Assembly (NCBI GenBank): GCA_964019135.1
Contig: OZ025249.1
Coordinates: 15,835,088 to 15,899,087 of the forward strand
Reading direction: 5' to 3'
Source of the DNA: Arenicola marina
Lineage: Eukaryota > Annelida > Polychaeta > Arenicolidae
Length of the DNA: 64,000 nucleotides
In this document: positions 56,161 to 64,000 of the stretch, piece by piece
Position numbering within the stretch: position 1 is the first letter of the stretch
How the letters are laid out: every line of letters starts with the position of its first letter
Notes under the pieces: model-generated
Database searches by the model: none
Seen by the model: the letters and a program-made list of their open reading frames with translations, nothing else
What the model was told of the DNA's origin: nothing
Made by a program: the position numbers and the translations under genes

Positions 56161-57882
56161 GAGCTGTTTGGCGCGAAAGCAGAAAAATCCATGTCGGTGT
56201 CGGGAAAAGAAAAGCTGTAATCCGACTTTAGTCAACTAAGGGAGATCCGTTACAAGTAAAACTGTCGCATAACGAGTTTCTGTTTATCGGATGTCGGGTT
56301 AAAGAGGTATGACTGTACCGACATTCCTAGTATTTCAGGAAACGGCGGTTAACGCCAGAACGCTAACCGTTCAAATGCCATAAACGGCGTACAATGAGAA
56401 TACATTGGTTGCGTAGTGATGTAGATATGTATCGGAATAACATTAAAGTCTATCTCTTGGGGGGGTATTTGTTTCGAAACCACTTTCAAATATACATTTC
56501 TCAGTGGTTACTAAAGCCATTTATCAGATGCAATTATTTTACAATGTCTCTTACGCCATAAATATTAATATCTAAAGTCACCAAAATAAACTCAAGCAGC
56601 GAACGATCCATTTCCAAACCCCCGCCCAGAGTAGAGATTTGTGACGTCACAAGATGAACCGGTTTGAGTGCGCCTCGCTCGCTTCGACTGCCCGCGGTGT
56701 TTGAATGTAGCCTACGTGCGACAGGGAAGCTCAGATGTTTATTTCGGTTAACATTAACTCATGATGAATATTTGCCACATGTAGATGTAGATAGACCTAG
56801 ATCAATTACATTAGAGGTGTGTGGATGTTGGTTAGCGCAACATTCGTGACACTGACAGAAAACAAACAGCTGCAGTGGCCACTGCCACTGCCAGTGTGTT
56901 GCCAGCCTACGTTTCTTCCCAAAAATGAAAAGGGTGGGCTAGGCTACAGTAGTGGACGGGCCGTCGCGGGGATGTCCGTCGAATCGTAGACATAGAATCT
57001 AGATCCAGGGTTAAATGAAATGTATGTACTAACAGAAGTTGTTCATGCCCATCAGAATTTGACAGAAGGGAGAAAAAACACACCCAGCGCACATCTTATA
57101 ATACTCTTCATCGCGTACTCTTTATAGTAATAATTGTGGACACCCGAACGTTATGGTGTCCGGTTGGGACAAACAACTAAGTAGCTTTTCACTAATGTGT
57201 CTGCTGGTCGCCGAATTAATACTTTATATGATTACAAGGCATATTTGCAGGTTTTTGATCTAGATCTCATGATATAATTCATGGTATATTCGCACTTTTT
57301 CCGAAAATACTGTTTTGCGTAGGGCGTTTCGAGGCTTTCAACGTTTACAGTCCCTTAGGCTTGGCAATCTGTCTTCATTCGAGGTGGCTCGAAGCGATAC
57401 GTACGGCGGCAGAATACATGCTCCAGTTGCCTAAATCCTCCACTTCTTCTTTCTCACCCTCACTATCATTAATTCCAAATAATCGTGCGCGTATCGCTGC
57501 ATCCCGATCGATGCGGAAGGACGCTGACCATCCTATAGACGCCATGCTCAAAGACGCGTTTACCATATTGCGCAACAAAACCGGTTCAACTTGTGACGTC
57601 ACGAATCAATGAAAAAATTGCCCCTGTCTATCTTCTACTTTTTTGCGTAGGTATGTGATAAAATGGCTAATATTGTTAATATTCATGGCGAATAAATTCA
57701 GTGCGTATGGAATTTCGTTAATATAGTGCAAATGGATCAAATATATGCAAAGTAACATAGGACATAAGAGATGGACTTTAACAGTAATACAACAATGCCT
57801 GAAGTTTGCTACGCACGTATCGCAGCATAACGCTTATTTCCGTGGCTCTGAAACTGAGGACCAGTCGTTAAATTAGCGTTGA
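56161..57882. other. Intergenic sequence without recognised gene
   Basis: Two TGACGTCA palindromes (56641-56649 and 57592-57601) resemble CRE sites. An 83-codon open frame at 57361-57612 has an equally open opposite strand and no recognised domain. Confidence 0.35.
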
Positions 57883-58047
57883 ATCACCGGACCAGATGTC
57901 CAGCCAATCACCGGAACAGATGTCCAGCCAATCACCGGAACAGATGTCCAGCCAATCACCGGAACAGATGTCCAGCCAATCACCGGACCAAATGTCCAGC
58001 CAATCACCGAACCAGATGTCCAGCCAATCACCGGATCAGATGTCCAG
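57883..58047. repeat. 24-bp minisatellite with CCAAT box in each unit
   Basis: CAGATGTCCAGCCAATCACC plus GGAA repeats about seven times at 24-base spacing. Six copies keep AGCCAATCA, a perfect match to the NF-Y consensus. The array runs straight into the 16-bp array. Confidence 0.92.
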
Positions 58048-59357
58048 CCAACAGTCCACTCTGTTACCAGTCCATTCGGTCACCAGTCCAGTCTGTCACC
58101 AGTCCAGTCTGTCACCAGTCCAGTCTGTCACCAGTCCACTCTGTCACCAGTCCATTCTGTCACCAGTCCACTCTGTCACCAGTCCACTCTGTCACCAGTC
58201 CACTCTGTCACCAGTCCACACTGTCACCAGTCCACTCTGTTACCAGTCCACTCTGTTACCAGTCCACTCTGTCACCAGTCCATTCTGTCACCAGTCCACT
58301 CGGTCACCAGTCCACTCTGTCACCAGTCCATTCTCTCACCAGTCCACTCGGTCACCAGTCCACTCGGTCACCAGTCCACTCGGTCACCAGTCCACTGTCA
58401 CCAGTCCCTTCGGCCACCAGTTCCCTCTTTCACCAGTCCACACTGTCACCAGTCCACATTGTCACCAGTCCACTCTGTCGCCAGTCCACTCTATAACCAG
58501 TCCATACTGTCACCAGTCCAATCTGTCACCAGTCCACTCTGTCACTAGTCCACTCTGTCAACAGTCCCCTCGGTCACCAGTCCCCTCTGTCACCAGTCCA
58601 CTCTGTCACCAGTCCACATTGTCACCAGTCCACTCTGTCACCAGTCCACATTGTCACCAGTCTACTCGGTCACCAGTCCATTCTGTCACCAGTCCACTCG
58701 GTCACCCGTCCACTCGGTCACCAGTCCACTCTGTCACTAGTCCACTCTGTCACCAGCCCATTCTCACCAGTCCACTCTGTCACCAGTCCACTCTGTCACC
58801 AGTCCATTTTGTCACCAGTCCACTCGGCCACGAGTCCACTCGGCACCCAGTCCACTCTGTCACTAGTCCACTCTGCCACCAGTCCATTCTGTCACCAGTC
58901 CACTCGGTCACCAGTCCACTCTGCCACCAGTCCATTCTGTCAACAGTCCCCTCGGTCACCAGTCCCCTCTGTCACCAGTCCACTCTGTCACCAGTCCACA
59001 TTGTCACCAGTCCACTCTGTCACCAGTCCACATTGTCACCAGTCTACTCGGTCACCAGTCCATTCTGTCACCAGTCCACTCGGTCACCCGTCCACTCGGT
59101 CACCAGTCCACTCTGTCACTAGTCCACTCTGTCACCAGCCCATTCTCACCAGTCCACTCTGTCACCAGTCCACTCTGTCACCAGTCCATTTTGTCACCAG
59201 TCCACTCGGCCACGAGTCCACTCGGCACCCAGTCCACTCTGTCACTAGTCCACTCTGCCACCAGTCCATTCTGTCACCAGTCCACTCGGTCACCAGTCCA
59301 CTCTGTCACCAGTCCACTGTCACCAGTCCACTGTGTCACACAGTCCACTCGGTCACT
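58048..59357. repeat. 16-bp minisatellite, about 80 copies
   Basis: The unit is CACCAGTCCACTCTGT, with variants ATTCTGT, ACTCGGT and CACTAGTCC. The rare string CACTCGGCCACGAGTCC occurs at 58821 and 59203 with the same neighbours, a duplication of about 382 bases. Because 16 is not a multiple of 3, all three forward frames encode the same cyclic peptide (SVTSPLCHQSTLSPVH), giving a spurious 408-codon frame. Confidence 0.96.
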
Positions 59358-60957
59358 ATAGCACTCATTCAGCAATGCCCAGTTACCCAGCTGGAGGTCA
59401 CGCCCCCCCTCCCCCCCCCCCCAACACACACACCCCCGCCTCGCACCCTTTCTCCCTGTCCCCACCTTCAGTACCCACCGACCTGTCTATCGGTCAGCAT
59501 TCGTGTCCTGCCCCCCCGCCCCCCCCCGGCGGCGCCCCTGTCCGCCATCCCACCCTCCCCGCTCGGCCATGCCCCGAATCGCCGTGCTTCCCGCGGCAGT
59601 AGTGAGTACAGCCCGACGCGGTCCCTTCCTGTCCTCTCTCCCAAGCCGAAGTCAAAGCCACAGCCATAGCCGCCTGCTCGCCGTACCCAGACGGAGGCCA
59701 TAGGCTTGCTGCTAACAGGCAGACTGCAACCAACGCCAGCAGCAAGCAACCACCACCAGCAGCAGCGGCAGCAGAAGCAACAACAGAGGGTATAGGCTAG
59801 AGGCGGACGAGGAGGAGGAGGAGGAGGAGGAGGTCGAGGACAAGGCAGGCCAACAGCAGTGGGCCAGCAGCGAGACAGCAGCAGCTTGCAGGCAGGGCCA
59901 GACGATGCCGCCAGCTCACTCCCCCACTCACCGACTAGGCGGGATAACGAACGGGCTGGCAGGCAGGCTGGCTACTGCTGCGGCGGGCATGCATGCAGTG
60001 AGTGAATGAACGCTCTCCGGTATGGTGGCCACACGGGCCTGTCTGCACGAGCCGCCGTCACCACACGGCCTCCCTCTCCGCGCCACCGCCACCGCCACCG
60101 CCGTCGCCACCAACACATCGCCAGCCAACCGGACCGCCGCCGACAGAAGTGAAACTGAATTGTCACGTGACCATTTCTACTGCTCACGGAATATGAAACC
60201 TTTCTGGGTTTTTATTTTGTATTTTGTACTGTTTGTTTACTCACTTGCGCGCGTGTGATTATTATTACCTTGTTTGGATTCATGTCGATTTCATCAGAAC
60301 GGGATTAGTGACGCCAACACAGGCTCTCCATGGTAACAGAATCTCGTCGTACTCTCGGATACTCGTAAGGTTATTTCTCACCCGTGGCTACATGTTTTCT
60401 CTGGGTTTTTTTTATCAACGACAGCTACGCCCTTATGCGGCGGGAGAAGTTTTCACTCGCTGAAGTTTCAAGGATAACAATAGTGTGGCCGTCTAGCCTC
60501 GTCTGGTTTTATCACGCACCGAGGTCGCTTTGAGATTCATATCGCACGCAGTAGGCGACTTGCCTGAGAGGTGTAGCGCAGAATGGCTGCGAGCTCCGTG
60601 GTTACTGATGCCAACCTGACTTGATATGAGGATATATTTACATCACGTAAGGATGCCCGGAAATGGACTACATAGATCACGTGTCATTTACACCTGACAC
60701 GTGACCAATCTTGTCATCGTCGCTGTTGGATGTACGTCACATAACCTTGGTGACAATATATACATGTTGTGAAGGCTATTTAGTGATCAATAGCTTACGT
60801 CATTACATTATTCCTAATGCATGGATAGACCACTTGCTTGCCTCCACGCCTATAGTCATCCACTTGTCCCCACTACCACCCCACCCTCCTCCGACACCAT
60901 TGTAAACATAATTCCAATGATAAGATATCCGTAAATAGGCATTGGAGGGGGGGGGGG
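59358..60957. other. GC-rich region, possible CpG island, with CAG and GAG repeats
   Basis: Pro-rich open frames (59366-59669), a CAGCAG-rich stretch (59740-59785) and a GAG run at about 59806-59838 encode simple peptides in several frames. CpG is frequent to about 60150. It could be a 5' exon or promoter, but no start, splice site or homologue decides this. From 60200 to 60950 the sequence is AT-richer without features. Confidence 0.35.
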
Positions 60958-63015
60958 GAGCATTACCTGCGTAAGTGACTAGAGAGGGTGTGGGGCACCA
61001 AATGCGTAAGTTACCAGAGTATGTGTGGGGCATTAGTTGCGTAAGTGACGAGAGAGGGCGTGGGGCATTAATTGCGTAAGTGCCCAGAATGGGTGTGGGG
61101 CATTAGTTGCGTAAGCGACCAGAGTGGGTGTGGGGCATTAGTTGCGTAAGCGACCAGAGTGGGTGTGGGACATTAGTTGCGTAAGCGACCAGAGTGGGTG
61201 TGGGGCATTAGTTGCGTAAGTGACCAGAGTGGGTGTGAGGCATTAGTTGCGTAAGCGACCAGAGTGGGTGTGGGGCATTAGTTGCGTAAGCGACCAGAGT
61301 GGGTGTGGGGCATTAGTTGCGTAAGCGACCAGAGTGGGTGTGGGACATTAGTTGCGTAAGCGACCAGAGTGGGTGTGGGGCATTAGTTGCGTAAGCGACC
61401 AGAGTGGGTGTGGGGCATTAGTTGCATAAGTGACCAGAGTGGGTGTGGGGCATCAGTTGCGTAAGCGACCAGAGTGGGTGTGGGGCATTAGTTGCATAAG
61501 TGACCAGAGTATGTGTGGGGCATTAGTTGCGTAAGTGACGAGAGAGGGCGTGGGGCATTAATTGCGTAAGTGCCCAGAATGGGTGTGGGGCATTAGTTGC
61601 GTAAGCGACCAGAGTGGGTGTGGGGCATTAGTTGCGTAAGCGACCAGAGTGGGTGTGGGGCATTAGTTGCGTAAGCGACCAGAGTGGGTGTGGGGCATTA
61701 GTTGCGTAAGCGACCAGAGTGGGTGTGGGACATTAGTTGCGTAAGTGACCAGAGTGGGTGTGAGGCATTAGTTGCGTACGCGACCAGAGTAAGTGTGGGG
61801 CATTAGTTGCGTAAGCGACCAGAGTGGGTGTGGGACATTAGTTGCGTAAGCGACCAGAGTGGGTGTGGGACATTAGTTGCGTAAGCGACCAGAGTGGGTG
61901 TGGGGCATTAGTTGCATAAGTGACCAGAGTGGGTGTGGGGCATTAGTTGCGTAAGCGACCAGAGTGGGTGTGGGGCATCAGTTGCATAAGTGACCAGAGT
62001 GGGTGTGGGGCATTAGTTGCGTAAGCGACCAGAGTGGGTGTGGGGCATCAGTTGCATAAGTGACCAGAGTGGGTGTGGGGCATTAGTTGCGTAAGCGACC
62101 AGAGTGGGTGTGGGGCATTAGTTGCGTAAGCGACCAGAGTGGGTGTGGGACATTAGTTGCGTAAGCGACCAGAGTGGGTGTGGGGCATCAGTTGCATAAG
62201 TGACCAGAGTGGGTGTGGGGCATTAGTTGCGTAAGCGACCAGAGTTGGTGTGGGGCATCAGTTGCATAAGTGACCAGAGTGGGTGTGGGACATTAGTTGC
62301 GTAAGCGACCAGAGTGGGTGTGGGGCATTAGTTGCGTAAGCGACCAGAGTGGGTGTGGGGCATTAGTTGCGTAAGCGACCAGAGTGGGTGTGGGGCATTA
62401 GTTGCGTAAGCGACCAGAGTGGGTGTGGGACATTAGTTGCGTAAGCGACCAGAGTGGGTGTGGGGCATCAGTTGCATAAGTGACCAGAGTGGGTGTGGGG
62501 CATTCGTTGCGTAAGCGACCAGAGTGGGTGTGGGACATCAGTTGCATAAGTGACCAGAGTGGGTGTGGGGCATTAGTTGCGTAAGCGACCAGAGTGGGTG
62601 TGGGGCATTAGTTGCGTAAGCGACCAGAGTGGGTGTGGGACATTAGTTGCGTAAGCGACCAGAGTGGGTGTGGGGCATCAGTTGCGTAAGCGACCAGAGT
62701 GGGTGTGGGGCATCAGTTGCATAAGTGACCAGAGTGGGTGTGGGGCATTCGTTGCGTAAGCGACCAGAGTGGGTGTGGGACATCAGTTGCATAAGTGACC
62801 AGAGTGGGTGTGGGGCATTAGTTGCGTAAGCGACCAGAGTCTGTGTGGGACATTAGTTGCGTAAGTGACCAGCTGGGTGTGGGGCATCCGTTGCGTAAGT
62901 GACCAGTCGGTGTGGGGCATCACGTGCGTAAGCGACCAGAGTGGGTGTGAGGTATTAGTTGCGTAAGTGACCAGATTGGGTGTGGGACATCAGTTGCCTA
63001 AGTGACCGAGTGTGG
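60958..63015. repeat. 35-bp minisatellite, about 59 copies
   Basis: The unit is GGGTGTGGGGCATTAGTTGC followed by GTAAGCGACCAGAGT. Two linked subtypes alternate: GCGTAAGCGACC (two CpGs) and GCATAAGTGACC (both lost), the latter mostly with CATCAG. The block ATGTGTGGGG...GACGAGAGAGGGCG occurs at 61021 and 61511, 490 bases (14 units) apart. Confidence 0.97.
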
Positions 63016-63810
63016 AGAGGGGGAAGATGACACATAGTGGAAGGTTTGGCGTGCTCAGCGGAACGAGAAAGAACGAGAGGTAAACGGTGGAGGAGGAGGT
63101 GTCAGGGGTAGAGGCGGTATGAAGGTAGCCGAATCCATTCCGCCGTCACCACGAAATGCCTACAAAAATGGCCAGGGTTTTAGGAGGCCGTTCCCGAAAG
63201 ATGACTGCCGAACGGGCGATAGTTTTTCGCAGGCGCTAATGGGAAATCCTGGTCAGGACAGCGTCTTGCATTTTGGCATGATGAAGAGGTGCTTGGTCGC
63301 AATCGGTGGCGGGGGTGGGCGGCGATTGAGGGACGGCGGGAGGGATGGAGCTTCTTACTGCCCATTGGAGCCTTGCTACGGGTCTACAACCCCCAGCCCC
63401 AGCCCCACCCTCGCCGTCACCCCCTCACCCTGCGGCTGTCGTGCTGTTACACCGCCAGCCCGATTGCCCAATCGGACCCCTCCTCCCGCCCACCACCCCA
63501 CCTCATCCGCCCCACCTCTCCCACCCCACACCCTCCCCCTAACCCTGTTGTCCTTATCCCCGCTATTTGGCTATAACCACGTCTACCGTAATGAATGCAT
63601 CCCAGGGTGCTTAAGCAAATAGCCTTGGGTGCGGGGCGCAAGGATGTTGTTTTCATCTCCGGGGCGTTGAAGAGTCACCCGGCCGTCCACGCTGTATATA
63701 TAGATACATAGAGAGCAGAGCGTTATGCCATGCCATTGTAAATCATATGTGTTTGTGTGTATATGATAGCTTCCAGCCTCTGGATTACATCTATTCCATT
63801 GTCGTCGCAG
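63016..63810. other. Low-complexity GC-rich spacer
   Basis: A 167-codon open frame (63119-63622) is dominated by Pro, Ser and Thr from C-rich sequence and overlaps open frames on both strands. I do not call it a gene. Confidence 0.35.
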
Positions 63811-64000
63811 GATATTGTTCCCTCCCTTTGCGGAACTGGATATGACATGGAAGCGGCCGGATCAGCAGCGGACCTCTTCCGGATTTCCAGTCCGCCTAAT
63901 CGTTCCCGAGTCCGGTAGCGTTCCAGATCTGGATCTGTCCAGATCGACGCCCCGGCGGGAGCAATGGGTATCCCCTGGGTCTCGCCTGGAGGTCGCAGCG
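63811..64000 (+). CDS. Candidate exon running off the window end
   Basis: After the acceptor CCATTGTCGTCGCAG one frame stays open for all 63 codons to the window edge. It reads ILFPPFAELDMTWKRPD, then GFPVRLIVPESGSVPDLDL. The mix of residues looks like real protein, and the other two frames have stops. Family not recognised. With the segments at 48499 and 50386 it may belong to one long plus-strand gene. Confidence 0.4.

Noticed and set aside
57896-59122. 408-codon Ser/Pro/His-rich open frame
   Set aside because: It is a translation of the 24-bp and 16-bp arrays; all three frames give related peptides.
60958-63015. CRISPR-like array of 35-bp repeats
   Set aside because: The units are directly contiguous with no unique spacers, and the window is clearly animal DNA. 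It is a minisatellite.
63119-63622. 167-codon open frame
   Set aside because: Its composition follows C-rich low-complexity DNA, and other frames are equally open.

Overview
This is a window of animal nuclear DNA, probably from a marine invertebrate. Three recognisable host genes have conserved multi-exon structures with GT-AG introns, embedded in repeat-rich sequence: LINEs, tRNA-derived SINEs, terminal-inverted-repeat (TIR) elements, poly-G/C runs and long minisatellites. The phylum cannot be fixed from the sequence; mollusc, ambulacrarian or cephalochordate would all fit. I saw no LTR retrotransposon, retrovirus or other virus-like element.

Host genes (1-31 kb). A six-exon mitochondrial ferredoxin FDX2 runs on the minus strand (9193 down to 2130, 188 aa). 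About 2.1 kb away, head to head, a three-exon p24 cargo receptor of the TMED7/TMED3 type runs on the plus strand (11325-16243, 214 aa). An eleven-exon nucleotide-sugar transporter of the SLC35D family runs on the minus strand (30757 down to 23796, 330 aa), convergent with TMED. I assembled all three from exons whose splice phases match. FDX2 intron 1 hosts a 2.5-kb TIR transposon with an 8-bp target-site duplication and a decayed PHD-finger plus OTU-like gene. The last intron/exon boundary of TMED is a tandem array: a 67-bp unit carrying the 3' splice site is present eight times. SLC35D intron 1 holds a roughly 270-bp-arm foldback abutting a near-perfect 245-bp palindrome.

Transposon-rich middle (31-44 kb). 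Nested TIR/MITE elements lie at 31.1-33.0, 33.0-33.6, 34.2 and 34.7-36.7 kb. A 5'-truncated, inactivated Jockey/CR1-like LINE lies at 40.6-43.2 kb on the minus strand.

Minisatellite belt (44-63 kb). Five arrays (52, 19, 24, 16 and 35 bp units) fill about 11.5 kb of 19 kb, and at least four show higher-order duplication. Unassigned exon-like segments with good splice signals lie at 48499-48732, 50386-50483 and 63811 to the window end on the plus strand. They could belong to one or more genes whose introns host the arrays.
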